Source: Candidatus Amulumruptor caecigallinarius (GTDB lineage: Bacteria; Bacteroidota; Bacteroidia; Bacteroidales; Muribaculaceae). From it: 42,895 nucleotides of DNA. Both the position numbers and the translations under genes were made by a program. The notes beneath the pieces are model-generated. The model ran no database searches, was not told the DNA's origin, and saw only the letters and a list, made by a program, of their open reading frames with translations. Below are positions 8,403 through 18,330 of the stretch, piece by piece. The first letter of the stretch is position 1. Every line of letters begins with the position of its first letter. Location of the stretch: assembly GCA_023665575.1 (NCBI GenBank), contig JAMPDQ010000014.1, forward strand, positions 1 through 42,895, read 5' to 3'.

Positions 8403-11400
8403 TTATCTGATGAGTTCGCGTGTCGACTTGCCGTTCTTGTCCACCCTGATGTAGATGCCGCCGGCCGAGGGACGCGCCACTCTGATGCCCTGGAGATTGT
8501 AGTAGGTTGCATCTCCGTCGGTCTCAACGCGGATGTCAGTCACGCTTGTCTCGTTGTCGATCTTATAGGTCACCTCGATGTTCTTGGTGAATTTGGCCGC
8601 GTTCTTGTCCTTGTTCTCCGCCTTCAGACCCTCCACAGGCACAATCACCGTGTAGGTGCCGTTCTCGGCGAAGATGGCCGGGTCGATGGTGATGTAGGCC
8701 CCGGTGGTGGTAACATACGCGCTCTCCTCAACCGGTTCGGTCGGCTCTGTAGGTTCCGTGGGTTCGGTCGGCTCCTCGGTCTCTTCGCCTTCGCCTTCAC
8801 CCCCGGCTGCCGCATAGGATACGGCCTCGGCCTCGCTGAGCGGAATCTCCTTCACAGTCTCGCCATCCTTCTGAATGGTGATGCTGCGGTTCTTGATCTC
8901 ATTGAGCGATGCATCGGTGAGTGAGTATCCGCTCTCGGTCCATTCGATGTCAATCTGGCTCTCATTCCAGTTTGCCCACACGATGTCGGGATCCGGCTTG
9001 ACGGTGGTGTCAATGCTCTCGACATTCTCCACAAACGGAGTCTCCACGATGTATTCCACAACGGCATCGCGGTCGAAGCTTACCATGGCTCCCGTGTCGT
9101 TGCCTTTCTGCACCTGTGCCACCATGCCCTCCAGCGGGAAGGTGAATTTGTAGGTGCCCGCCTGGTCAAACCATTCGGGATAAACGGCGAGTGTGAGTCT
9201 CAGCAGATTGAATTTCTGCACGCAATAGTCGGTGGCCTTGGTGATTTCTATATCCATGATTGCTCCGTCGGGTTTCTGAACGGTGTATTTTCTGCCGATG
9301 AAACCTTCGCGGGTGTCCCTGGTCAGTTTGTATTTGGTGTCCCATGCGCACTCCACCGACGGTATGGGGCCGCCGTGGGATTCACCCTGAACCCATATCG
9401 GGAAGGAGGTGGATGTGATCACGCCGGCTTTCGGTGTGAACGTGCAGTTGGGGTCTACCTTCGGATATGTGATGCTGAATGAATTCTCAATCGTTCCCGA
9501 GAAATAGAGGGCGGTGCCATCTTCTGTTGTGCCGCTGATTCCTTCGGTGAGGTTCAGCGCGATATTATAGGTTCCCACAGCCTTGTCCCAGCCTTCGGGG
9601 AATGCCCAAGTCACTTTGTTGCCCTCTGCAGCCGGTGCTGCCATTTCCAGAATATTGCCGTTGGCGGCTGTCACTGTCAGCAGCTTTGCACCTTCTGCTA
9701 TCTCAAGAGTCTTGGCATTGGTCACAGTGAGTTCCACATTCGGAATCTCTTCGTTTGATGCATATTCAGTTCCGTTAGCCGGGGTAAGAGTGGTTACAGC
9801 TGCCTCGGTGTTGCCGGTGATAGTATATTCCACAACAGCGTTGCGGTCGAATTTCACAGCTTTCGAATAATCTTTCGCATCGTTCGGATTCACAATATAT
9901 CCCACAGTTCCCTCAGTCGGGAAAGTAATGGTATATTTGCCAATCTGGTCAAACCATGATGCATCCACCGTAAGTGTCATTTTCATGAAGTTGACCGAGC
10001 CGATGCCCTTATCGGTGGCTTTTGTAAGGGTCTTTTCAATCACCTCTCCGTTGGGTTTGCGGATTGTCATGGGTTTGCCAATGAAGCTGTCGCGTCCCTC
10101 TCTCTGAAGTTTGTATTTGGGATTCCAGGTGCAGACAATCGAAGTGTTGCTCGCAGACCATTCCTTGTATTCGCGGGTCACGGGTGTGAATGTGCAGTCG
10201 GGGTCTACCATCTCATAGGTTATGGGGTCGGTGAGGGAGATGGTGTATTCGATATTGTCGGGGAATTTCAGCTTTGCTCCTTCGCTTGTGAGGCCGCTGA
10301 TTCCTTCGGCAAGGTTGATTGCCACGGTGTACTGTCCGGCAGTCTTGCTCCATGTTTCGGGGAACGACCATGTCACCTTGTTGCCCTCAACCATCGGTGC
10401 CGACATCTCCACCTGCGCCTGCGTGGCATCTTCAATCACGGCGATCATCGAGGGAGCGTTCTCGGCTATCTCGAGCGATGCGGCGTTATTCACGGTGAGG
10501 GTGATGTCCTTGATGTCCTCGGTGGTCATCGAGGCGTTGGCGGCGGGAGACACGGAGTATGTGGCATCGACCGGAGGATTGCCCACAGTATATTCCCATA
10601 TAATATTCTGAAGGCCTACTTCTTCAGTTGAAGGTTTACCGTCGGGGCCGGGTTTGTAGCCAATCTGTCCATCCAATTTCAGGATACATTTGTAGTTTCC
10701 ATCTTTCTTAAACAAATTATCCGGCACTTGGGTCGCAAACTGTTTTTGACTGGCTCTTTGATTAGTCAGATTGGTTGCTTCATTGTCAGGATCAATAACG
10801 GTAAGTATAGTGGCTCTAGCTGTTGCTAAGTCCTTGAAGAAGCAATTGGTCAATATCAATACAATAGACTTTGATGTCCATGTCTCATATTTTCCGGCTT
10901 CCGGTTTCACGGTGTATTCGGGTGTGAGCTTTTCGATGCCCCCTTCCATGTTGAATTTGTAATCCACCTTGCTGCCGGGGAATTTGATGGGATTAATCGA
11001 GGATGTGTACGCCTTGATGGCATCATAATTCACCGTGATGGTGTAGTCGCCTTTATCAAGGATTGCAGCGCGGCCGGTAGACGCGTCATAAGGGAATTCC
11101 CATTTCAGTGTTTTGCCCGTTTTCACTCCGGGCTCCATCAGGAGCGCATCCCCCTTGAGCGGCTTCACGGTGATTACATTGTCAATATCCTCGCAGTTGA
11201 GAATGTCGGCATTGTTCACGGTGATGGTGACATATTGAGGAGATGTCTCAGTGGTGAAATCCCCCTGTGGTTCCACAATGACATCGGCGTCAACCGGTTC
11301 GCCCAATTCGCCCACCACGTATGGCCCGGCCTTCAGATTGTAGATGGGCTCCGACTTGCGCGGTGTGATATATGCATCGTTGGTAACATCCCAGCCGCTT

Positions 11401-11819
11401 GAAAGCGGATAGATGATGTAATAGGTGCCGGGAGTTGTGATTTTGTCTTCTTCAGGAATGTCAATAAAGAATTCGCACAATGAGCGACCTCCGCCCGGAG
11501 TAAACCCGATGGTTTTTTCATAGACAATTGTGTTGTCTTCAGTCACCACCAGCGCTTTGCCTTGATCCCATCCGATAAAAGAGCTGATCTGATAGTAAAC
11601 TTGCGAAAGATTCACAGTGTATTTGCCGACAAGTGCGGAATAGACACCCGGGGATGTGCCGGGTAGAGTCCAGGTTGCTCCGTCGGGAATTGGAGTGGTC
11701 TGGCCCGTATAGGTCTGACCCACGAGGCTGCCGGAATCTCCCCCCTCCTCTTCAGCCGCATACATGAGGCCGCCGAAGGCAAGAATTCCCGATGCCATAA
11801 GCATGAAAAATTTCTTCAT
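8403..11819 (-). CDS. large exported repeat protein with Ig-like modules and type IX-like C-terminus
   Basis: This 1138-residue protein has a signal peptide (MKKFFMLMASGILAFGGLMYA) and is otherwise built of beta-rich modules. Two tandem units of about 250 residues (about 415-665 and 668-920) each combine an SP.NG..LTVxNA..LEIAE half with a half starting VDPxCTFTP and containing YKLxR..R..FIG, KATD and FDR.AVVEY. A third copy of the second half (about 925-1085) is diverged and split by an acidic TEP-repeat linker. The C-terminus (YYNLQGIRVARPSAGGIYIR) resembles short type IX secretion sorting modules. It is probably attached to the cell surface; no enzyme motif is seen. It is last in a row of four such genes, with its own terminator. 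Binding partner unknown. Confidence 0.85.
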   Translation of the reverse strand: MKKFFMLMASGILAFGGLMYAAEEEGGDSGSLVGQTYTGQTTPIPDGATWTLPGTSPGVYSALVGKYTVNLSQVYYQISSFIGWDQGKALVVTEDNTIVYEKTIGFTPGGGRSLCEFFIDIPEEDKITTPGTYYIIYPLSSGWDVTNDAYITPRKSEPIYNLKAGPYVVGELGEPVDADVIVEPQGDFTTETSPQYVTITVNNADILNCEDIDNVITVKPLKGDALLMEPGVKTGKTLKWEFPYDASTGRAAILDKGDYTITVNYDAIKAYTSSINPIKFPGSKVDYKFNMEGGIEKLTPEYTVKPEAGKYETWTSKSIVLILTNCFFKDLATARATILTVIDPDNEATNLTNQRASQKQFATQVPDNLFKKDGNYKCILKLDGQIGYKPGPDGKPSTEEVGLQNIIWEYTVGNPPVDATYSVSPAANASMTTEDIKDITLTVNNAASLEIAENAPSMIAVIEDATQAQVEMSAPMVEGNKVTWSFPETWSKTAGQYTVAINLAEGISGLTSEGAKLKFPDNIEYTISLTDPITYEMVDPDCTFTPVTREYKEWSASNTSIVCTWNPKYKLQREGRDSFIGKPMTIRKPNGEVIEKTLTKATDKGIGSVNFMKMTLTVDASWFDQIGKYTITFPTEGTVGYIVNPNDAKDYSKAVKFDRNAVVEYTITGNTEAAVTTLTPANGTEYASNEEIPNVELTVTNAKTLEIAEGAKLLTVTAANGNILEMAAPAAEGNKVTWAFPEGWDKAVGTYNIALNLTEGISGTTEDGTALYFSGTIENSFSITYPKVDPNCTFTPKAGVITSTSFPIWVQGESHGGPIPSVECAWDTKYKLTRDTREGFIGRKYTVQKPDGAIMDIEITKATDYCVQKFNLLRLTLAVYPEWFDQAGTYKFTFPLEGMVAQVQKGNDTGAMVSFDRDAVVEYIVETPFVENVESIDTTVKPDPDIVWANWNESQIDIEWTESGYSLTDASLNEIKNRSITIQKDGETVKEIPLSEAEAVSYAAAGGEGEGEETEEPTEPTEPTEPTEPVEESAYVTTTGAYITIDPAIFAENGTYTVIVPVEGLKAENKDKNAAKFTKNIEVTYKIDNETSVTDIRVETDGDATYYNLQGIRVARPSAGGIYIRVDKNGKSTRELIR
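8733..8777 (-). repeat. in-frame 9-base repeat encoding a TEP-rich linker
   Basis: Five 9-base units encode the repeated Thr-Glu-Pro tract of the 1138-residue surface protein. The tract sits inside the third copy of a repeated domain, next to a Gly/Glu-rich stretch. Copy number could change by slippage without a frameshift. Confidence 0.85.
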
Positions 11820-11859
11820 AAAAAAAAGAGTTGAAATTATAGATTAGTTATGTCTGCCC

Positions 11860-11868
11860 GCAAAAGTG
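11860..11868 (-). promoter_or_regulatory. weak -7-like box upstream of the 1138-residue gene
   Basis: CACTTTTG followed by C differs from TAnnTTTG at one base and lies about 40 bases upstream of the ATG. No -33 element is clear. The rest of the 11820-11980 spacer is AT-rich, with nothing else recognised. Confidence 0.3.
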
Positions 11869-11983
11869 TTGCGGGTGGATGTTTTTATCGCTGTTCTAAT
11901 TTATTGATTTTCCACAATAAAAAACGTAGCAACGGCTAATTTATCAATATTTTTTTGATATGCAAAATATATTAACACTTTTT

Positions 11984-12023
11984 TAAAAAAAAGAGGGACT
12001 GCGCTTTTGCGCAGCCCCTCTTT
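11984..12023 (-). terminator. intrinsic terminator after the 1266-residue gene
   Basis: AAAGAGGGACTGCGC, a TTTT loop and GCGCAGCCCCTCTTT form a 15-bp stem with one mismatch. On the minus strand a run of T follows directly (A run at 11984-11990 on plus). This is a textbook terminator for the gene ending at 12135. Confidence 0.85.
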
Positions 12024-12025
12024 AA

Positions 12026-12070
12026 GTTTATGAGTTTATGAGTTTATGGGTTTGGGAATTTGTGAGTTTA
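12026..12070. repeat. tandem GTTTATGA repeat
   Basis: More than five 8-base units run directly from the terminator toward the next gene. The first three are exact or one base off, then they decay. The same unit occurs, inverted, at 6385-6432 and in short form near 20399. Confidence 0.8.
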
Positions 12071-12134
12071 TTCTGCAGTGGAATTGCCTTGCAGTCTCGA
12101 AATTCCCAAAATTTCCAAAATACTCATCTCTATC

Positions 12135-15100
12135 TTACGGGATCATCACTTTGAAGTTCTTCACGCCATCGGCGGTCTGAACAATCACTACTGCCACACC
12201 ATGGTAGCCGGTCACATCAGCCTGTGCGCCGCCTTCGCCACGCACGCTTGCAAGCATTCTGCCGTCGATTGAATATACATTCACGTTGGCTTCACCGATG
12301 CAAGCCACATTCACGATGCCACCCTCTACCTTTACGATTGTAGCGGCATTGTCAGCCTGGATACCATCCACTGCTGCAACGGCAATCTTTCTGCGGTCAG
12401 CGTTGAGCACGAATCCGCTCTCGGCATCAATCAGCATTGTAGTGACCTGAGTGTTTTCCGGACGGTTGATACGACGGATGTTCGGGATGCTGATGTTGGC
12501 TGTGTAAACCTTGCCGGCCTCTACGGATGCGGGGATATATCCACCGGTACCGTTGTGAGTGGTGCCGTCATATGTGCGCACAACATCGCTGAATGTATAG
12601 GCGTTGTCAAGATTGCCATAGGGGCCTCCCGCGGCCCAGGGACCCATCAGCGGATCATCAATAGCCCATGAGTTCTGCTGGGTTCCGTTGAGGTTGTCCT
12701 CGGTTATCACAGTGAAGATGTTCACATTCTGGTTGTCCATATCGAGTGCGTAAGCCACATCCACGCTCACCTCATATTTGTTGTCTTCTGCGTTATAGCT
12801 TGCGGAAGTCACCTTGATGTCGGCGGGAGCGAGCTCTTCAAGCTCGGCAACCACATAGTCATACCAGAGACCGCTGTTCTTGTAAAGAAGCTTGTTGTTG
12901 GTATCTGTAGTCATGGGAGAAGAGATGGGGTTGCGGTTCACACGTCCTGTCGGAGCTGCGGAGAAGCCGAGCGCGGTCTGCAGCTGGGCAGCCTGCGGAG
13001 TGGCAAACTGATCGCCCGGATATGTGTGGATAGCGAGCATATATACTCTTTCGGGGAAATCCTTCTCGATGATTTCAGCCGCTGCGTGTCCGAGAGGACA
13101 GTTCGGGCAGCCTTCACCGGTGTATTCCTCAATCACAACCTTCTTCTCAGTCTCCACTGCAAGGTTTTTCACAGAGGCGTTAATGATCTCATTGTATTCG
13201 CCCATTGTCACGTCAAGAGTGTAGTTGGCCACCTTGCCGATGGTGATGGGGAGGGTCTGTGGCATTGTGAAGTTGAGCTTCCAGCCGCGTTCTGTTTCAA
13301 TTTCGGGGTCTGCAATCTCGCTCACGAGGTTTCCTTCGCTGTCTTTGAGCTTGATGCTGTAACCCTTGAATTTCTCAGTGAGGCTCTCCACAGAGAGGTG
13401 GCCTCTCACGGTGAGTTCATCCTGACGGAGAACACTCGGCTCCGACATGTTGTAGACAGCGAATCTCACGTCGCGCTTCACCTCCACGTCGTCGAGGAAG
13501 ATGGCCGACTGATTGCGATTGTCGTTGAGGAATGCGATATAGATGTTCTTGCCGGCATATGCGTCAAGTTTGATGTTATATTCCTTCCAGTCGCCGGCAA
13601 GAGTTTCTTCATTCTTGCCGGGTGTCTGCACCTCGTCAACAAGAGTTGTGCCGTAATATTTGAACCGATCGATGATTGTGGGAGTGAGTGCGGTGTATAC
13701 GTCATCGCTCTCAAGCAGAACCACCTTGAGTTTGTCCTGGTTGGCGGCACGATAATTCTGGGCCTTGAATGAAAGCACGGCAGTGTCATCGGGGATATAG
13801 AGGCGGCGGGTAATCATCCAGTCGTTCGACTGCCCCGGCTCCTTATACATTGAGTGGGATACGGCCGACATGTCGGTGCTCTGGTTGTCATCGCGCACGA
13901 ATGTCCAGGGGAGCTCTTTAATGAAGCCCCAGCTTGTCATCTCATCGTTGGGTTCGTTCATGTCGCCGTCATAGAGCATCCAGTTTTCGGCTGAGATGCC
14001 ATTGTCGAAATTGTCGCTGAAGATGCTTGCGCCGTCGGGCACTTCGGGGAGATAAGCGCCGGTGTATTCAATCTCGATTTTCTCGTTGGGGTCGGCGCCG
14101 GAGATGTCGCTGACAGTGCCGGCGGGAATTTCGACCACATATTTGTCGCCGAACGCGAGACGCTGCTCGAGCGAGGGATACACGCTCATGCGTGTGCCGG
14201 TGATAGAGCCGCTGAGAATGCTCACACGCTCGCGTGAGCCATCTTCAGCCACACGATAGAGAGCCATGTTGCTTTCGTTGCTTACAGCTGCAATCTGGGC
14301 GTCAAACACGAGGGAAATCGGGTTGGAGCTGCTGTTGATGCGCTTGATTTCCGTGCCGGGTTCCGGCGAGATTGACAATGCCTTCACGGGCTGCTGCGGG
14401 CGGCCGGTGTAGGATGCGCGGATTTCCTTGTTTTTCTGCTCTTTGTCGCCCTGAATGTTTACAATTCCGGCAGGGAACACAACAGTGTATTTCTTGCCCA
14501 CCTCCAGACGGCGGTTGCGGAATGTGGCGGAAAGAATGTGGCCGTCGCCGGCATCTGTGGTCAGACCAATGGAGTTGGCCACTACATTGCCGTTTTCATC
14601 AAGGAGCTGCACGCTGTTGTAGTTGCCGCAAACTTCGATGAGTCGGTCAAACTGCACGCGGATTTCCTTAATCATGGCGAATGCGGAGCCGCTCACCGGT
14701 GTCACTGCGTAGTTGCCGAGCAGGTTCACTTCTGATGCATATTCGGAGAGGGGTTTGTCAAGCTCAATCAGATAGGTGACATTGGGAACTTCTGAATAGT
14801 CGGTTGCCACAAGCACACGGCCGTCATCGCTGGCTGATGTGAATGTTCCGGTGTAGCCATATTCATCCTTGGTGATGTCGTCCATCCAGTTGATATCCCA
14901 GAGCTGGATCGACATCACGCGGAAGTCATACCAATATTTGCCTGCTTTCACAAACCAGTTGCGGATTGGGCCGGTGACCGCCTTCGATGCATATATGGCA
15001 TCCGTGTTGTCGACGGCACCCATCTCCAGGCCGTCCGACTCCGCGATGAATTCGGGAGTGCCGGTGGTCATGTCATATTTGTAGATATTGGGAGTGTCTT

Positions 15101-15935
15101 CCGGAGTGTAGCCCTGACCATAGAACACATTGGGGTTGCTGTGTGAGAAATTCACTTCGCCGAGGTCAAGATAGCCATCGTGAGTGCGGGTGAACTTGTA
15201 TGTGCCGTCAGCATTTTCTTCCACATCGTAGCCGATACCTTTCCAGGTCTTGGTCTGCATGTCGTATACGAAGTTCCAGCTTTCCGCCTCGCCATAGCTG
15301 AATCCCACGAGACCGGAAATATAGCGTCCGTCGGGCGAGATGTCGTTGGGATAAATCTGCTGTATCGCCTGCAGCGCGCCCTCGCGGGTGATGGGCTTGG
15401 GCAAGTTTTCGGGTGTGATGTCAACAGGTGTTTCCCCCGTGAGATCCCACACAGCGAGATTTCTGATGTAGCCTTCCTGATCTGCCTGAATCATTCCGAG
15501 CGCATATTTGCCGTCGGGAGTAACATCAGAGGCCTTGCCCATTTTAAACTCGGTGTTCTTAATGGGGAGAAGCTCCCATTGTCCGGTGCTTTTGCGCCAC
15601 AATGCAGGGCGACCCTTATACTGGCCCACCACAATCGAACCATCGTTAGACACATCGGTTGCCATCATCTCTCCGACGCTTGTAGCATCTTTTGATGTAT
15701 AAAGATTGGTCTGGCGATGACCTTTTACATCATAAAGGCGGGGAAATGAATAGCCGACATCAGAGATGACGGATTTGCCATAACCCACACCCCAGGCACC
15801 ATTGTCAGACAACTTGTTGATATAGCCGCCCACATCGGGGTCGCTAATCTTCGTGATTGTCGGTGCTGCCGCTGACATGCCGCCGGCATAAAGAGCGGCA
15901 GCCATCAGCGAAATTCCGTAAGATTTGAGTTTCAT
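12135..15935 (-). CDS. giant exported multidomain protein with Omp28-like thioredoxin-fold domain and type IX sorting domain
   Basis: This protein of 1266 residues starts with a signal peptide (MKLKSYGISLMAAALYAGGM). Residues of about 30-400 contain repeated blade motifs such as VSNDGSIVVG, VTPDGKYALG and ISPDGRYISG, which suggests a beta-propeller. Two Ig-like modules follow, then a jelly-roll region (about 630-800; FSDNFDNG, DWMITRRLYIP) of the choice-of-anchor type. Near residue 940 there is an Omp28-related thioredoxin-fold domain with EEYTGEGCPNCPLG, giving a CxxC pair, and HTYPGDQF. The end (VNVYSIDGRML ... FKVMIP) is a convincing type IX sorting domain. It is probably anchored on the cell surface; a redox or assembly role for the CPNC site is only inference. 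It lies in the row of four surface genes. Confidence 0.88.
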   Translation of the reverse strand: MKLKSYGISLMAAALYAGGMSAAAPTITKISDPDVGGYINKLSDNGAWGVGYGKSVISDVGYSFPRLYDVKGHRQTNLYTSKDATSVGEMMATDVSNDGSIVVGQYKGRPALWRKSTGQWELLPIKNTEFKMGKASDVTPDGKYALGMIQADQEGYIRNLAVWDLTGETPVDITPENLPKPITREGALQAIQQIYPNDISPDGRYISGLVGFSYGEAESWNFVYDMQTKTWKGIGYDVEENADGTYKFTRTHDGYLDLGEVNFSHSNPNVFYGQGYTPEDTPNIYKYDMTTGTPEFIAESDGLEMGAVDNTDAIYASKAVTGPIRNWFVKAGKYWYDFRVMSIQLWDINWMDDITKDEYGYTGTFTSASDDGRVLVATDYSEVPNVTYLIELDKPLSEYASEVNLLGNYAVTPVSGSAFAMIKEIRVQFDRLIEVCGNYNSVQLLDENGNVVANSIGLTTDAGDGHILSATFRNRRLEVGKKYTVVFPAGIVNIQGDKEQKNKEIRASYTGRPQQPVKALSISPEPGTEIKRINSSSNPISLVFDAQIAAVSNESNMALYRVAEDGSRERVSILSGSITGTRMSVYPSLEQRLAFGDKYVVEIPAGTVSDISGADPNEKIEIEYTGAYLPEVPDGASIFSDNFDNGISAENWMLYDGDMNEPNDEMTSWGFIKELPWTFVRDDNQSTDMSAVSHSMYKEPGQSNDWMITRRLYIPDDTAVLSFKAQNYRAANQDKLKVVLLESDDVYTALTPTIIDRFKYYGTTLVDEVQTPGKNEETLAGDWKEYNIKLDAYAGKNIYIAFLNDNRNQSAIFLDDVEVKRDVRFAVYNMSEPSVLRQDELTVRGHLSVESLTEKFKGYSIKLKDSEGNLVSEIADPEIETERGWKLNFTMPQTLPITIGKVANYTLDVTMGEYNEIINASVKNLAVETEKKVVIEEYTGEGCPNCPLGHAAAEIIEKDFPERVYMLAIHTYPGDQFATPQAAQLQTALGFSAAPTGRVNRNPISSPMTTDTNNKLLYKNSGLWYDYVVAELEELAPADIKVTSASYNAEDNKYEVSVDVAYALDMDNQNVNIFTVITEDNLNGTQQNSWAIDDPLMGPWAAGGPYGNLDNAYTFSDVVRTYDGTTHNGTGGYIPASVEAGKVYTANISIPNIRRINRPENTQVTTMLIDAESGFVLNADRRKIAVAAVDGIQADNAATIVKVEGGIVNVACIGEANVNVYSIDGRMLASVRGEGGAQADVTGYHGVAVVIVQTADGVKNFKVMIP

Positions 15936-16079
15936 AGTTATTGATGTTGTTGTTTAAAAGTTGTATTTCTTTTGTTGTATTTATTACTGCTCCTTTTATG
16001 TTGATTTGTGTAGATTTCTGTTGTTCCCATAAAATCTCTAATCCCCAATCCCGGATTCCCGAGATTCCCTTCGTTGCAT

Positions 16080-16140
16080 CCGGAAGCCCCTCACGGAGCT
16101 TCCGGCTTTTGTTATCTCCTTTTAAAGCCTCTTCAGGCTT
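16080..16140 (-). terminator. two hairpins after the 701-residue gene
   Basis: AAGCCT/AGGCTT (16125-16140, loop CTTC) and CCGGAAGC/GCTTCCGG (16080-16105) follow the stop at 16156 on the minus strand. Neither has a long T run, so termination is only probable. The rest of 15936-16079 shows nothing further. Confidence 0.5.
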
Positions 16141-16155
16141 ATCGATCAGTTTTTC

Positions 16156-18261
16156 TTATTTGGTAAGAAATACTTTCTTGCCGTTGATGATATAGAGTCC
16201 TGCGGGGAGTGCCTTCACAGCTGCAGCATCGGCATCCTTCAGGATTTCCATACCCTGCACATTGTATACATTCACAATCTCACCCTCTGCAATGATTGAG
16301 GAAACGCCGCTCCCGCCGCCAACTGTCCAGGTGTAAGTGAGCTCGGGATTGATGTGTCCTGTAGTTGCAGCTTCAAAGTAAGCTTCATCGCAGAATGTGC
16401 CTTCCGGAATCACGAGCTTGTAATCACCTTTCTCAGTAATCGGATTGCTGATTACATAGCTGTATGTATCGGGATTCCAGAAATCCGTGCTCATGTCGGT
16501 GGGCTCAATTTTCTCGATGAGTTCATCGCCTGAAAGAGTGGATCTGTAGAGAGATGCCTGTGCAAATGTCCAGTTGTTGTATTCTCCCTGAGCAGCATAA
16601 GTTCCTGCTTTAAACACGAGAGTGATATTCTCCAGACCTGCCGAGTCAGTGCCGGGGGTCGGAGTCACGGCAAGGGGGTTGAGGTCAACCGCAACATCAG
16701 ACGGCTCCTGATCTTTGACGATGTATTTGAAAGTGGTGAGGTTGGAGATTGAGCCTTCCATCTCCTCGCCTATTGCGAAATAATATTTCGGGATGATAAG
16801 CACATATACTCCGGGAGTGGTGATGGGATTTTCAAGTGTCCATTTCATGCGGGTTTGCGCAGTGTTGGCAGCCACCGGCTCGCCGAGGTTGGGCACAATC
16901 TCCTCACCTGTGAGAGTCACGATGCGGGGATATTCGGCGGTGTTGTATGATAAGGCCATCACTTTCGGGTCGCCTGTGAGGTTGTTGGGAGCGTGGTTGG
17001 AGATGATAATCTCTGAGATTGCGTCAACTTCTTGTCCGTCGAGCGGGCTTACGGATGTAATCACGTCTGCACCGCAGTTGCATTTCCATGTCATTGACCA
17101 GTTGTAGTCGTCAAACACGTATCCGCCATTGCCTTTCACGTTAAGACCATTTGCATCTTTTGCCTGGAATGTGCTGTGGAGTGTGCCGGTGCGACTGTTC
17201 ACTACATCACCGGCGAATTTAAATTCCCACATGGTGGCATATCCGTCGCCATCCTCATCGTTCATTGCAGTGTAGGTGCCGGCATCAGCTGTGTTGTTCT
17301 GCGCAACGGAATACATGAACTGGGTGGGTTTCACCGGTCCGCTGAATTCCACATCGAAGATGGCAAGCTCCGGATCGTCTATCTCATATACGTCGGGATC
17401 GGGAGAAACCTTTATAACTTGATAGGGGCTGTATTGGGTTGGCTCTGTGAGACCATACCAATAGATGCTTGTCTCAAGCTCTTTCGACATCTGAATCTGC
17501 TGCTGGTTGGGATACTGACCGGTTGAAGGGTCATATCCAATGCCGCAGAATGTCAGTTTCACCTCATATTTGTGGTCTTTAATCAGGTTCTGCGGTTCGC
17601 CGCCGATGTTCACAAACAGCCCGTCTTTCCAATGGTCTTCATTATCACCATAGCGGTTAAGGTCGTAGCGGTTTGAGTTGCTCTGATATACATATTCCGG
17701 ATTATTGGGATCAGTGACATCGTAAATGTAATACTCGATATAGTTCACCGCATCATCATTAGATGTCTTGAATGTTATCTTGTCATTCTCGCCGCCGATG
17801 TATGGAAGCTTGGCTCCATCGGCCGGATCGGATGATACAAGAGTGATCTGCGGGAACTCTCCCTGGCCGAGGGTGGGGTCGTTCAGGGTGTAGGTGATTG
17901 TAATCTTTTCATTGCTCTCACCGCCAAATTTGAACTGGCCGGCTGCGATTGTGAATGTGTAGAGGCCGTTATCCTTGATTTTGCTGGAGTCAAATTTTAT
18001 CATGACGACAGACTCCATGAATGCCTTGAAATCTGTGCTGGTGTAGGTCTCACCGGTTTCCTCGCAGAAAAGGGTTGCCTTTGCGCCCTCAGTTACGCTG
18101 ATTGAAGCACCGCCTGCGGGGGTGATGTTGAAAGAATCAAAATATGATACTTCCTGTAATGTTGATCCCGGAGCCGGATATACCGAATAGCTCGGGAAAG
18201 CTTGGGCGGTGGCTGCTGCCGTGATGAGTGCCGCCGCGCCGAGTAAAGATTTGAAATTCAT
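16156..18261 (-). CDS. exported Ig-like surface protein with type IX-like C-terminus
   Basis: The protein has 701 residues. The signal peptide is MNFKSLLGAAALITAAATAQA, so the ATG at 18261 was chosen over a frame extension to 18291, whose extra residues lie in a spacer hairpin. Several beta-sandwich modules of the SbsA or Ig-like kind carry phrases such as VSPLDGQEVDAISEIIISN, TLVSSDPADGAKLPYI and PLAVTPTPGTDSAGLENITL. The end (VNVYNVQGMEILKDA then AGLYIINGKKVFLTK) resembles the short type IX sorting modules of its neighbours. No catalytic motif is recognised. It may be an adhesin or glycan-binding surface protein, but that is a guess. It lies 69 bases behind the 542-residue gene and could be cotranscribed. 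Confidence 0.83.
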   Translation of the reverse strand: MNFKSLLGAAALITAAATAQAFPSYSVYPAPGSTLQEVSYFDSFNITPAGGASISVTEGAKATLFCEETGETYTSTDFKAFMESVVMIKFDSSKIKDNGLYTFTIAAGQFKFGGESNEKITITYTLNDPTLGQGEFPQITLVSSDPADGAKLPYIGGENDKITFKTSNDDAVNYIEYYIYDVTDPNNPEYVYQSNSNRYDLNRYGDNEDHWKDGLFVNIGGEPQNLIKDHKYEVKLTFCGIGYDPSTGQYPNQQQIQMSKELETSIYWYGLTEPTQYSPYQVIKVSPDPDVYEIDDPELAIFDVEFSGPVKPTQFMYSVAQNNTADAGTYTAMNDEDGDGYATMWEFKFAGDVVNSRTGTLHSTFQAKDANGLNVKGNGGYVFDDYNWSMTWKCNCGADVITSVSPLDGQEVDAISEIIISNHAPNNLTGDPKVMALSYNTAEYPRIVTLTGEEIVPNLGEPVAANTAQTRMKWTLENPITTPGVYVLIIPKYYFAIGEEMEGSISNLTTFKYIVKDQEPSDVAVDLNPLAVTPTPGTDSAGLENITLVFKAGTYAAQGEYNNWTFAQASLYRSTLSGDELIEKIEPTDMSTDFWNPDTYSYVISNPITEKGDYKLVIPEGTFCDEAYFEAATTGHINPELTYTWTVGGGSGVSSIIAEGEIVNVYNVQGMEILKDADAAAVKALPAGLYIINGKKVFLTK

Positions 18262-18279
18262 AAAAAACTGTTGATATTT

Positions 18280-18308
18280 GCCACTCCGCATTTCTCATGC
18301 GGAGTGGC
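18280..18308. other. 12-bp intergenic hairpin between two surface-protein genes
   Basis: GCCACTCCGCAT, loop TTCTC and ATGCGGAGTGGC form a perfect stem in the 69-base gap. There is no T run on the minus strand. It could stabilise the upstream message end or tune expression of the 701-residue protein. Confidence 0.7.
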
Positions 18309-18330
18309 GTATTACAATATGGTTATAAAA

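Noticed and set aside
8160-8924. 254-codon plus-strand ORF across the sulP leader and the end of the surface-protein gene
   Set aside because: It lies antisense to a confident gene and its terminator, and has no recognisable domain.
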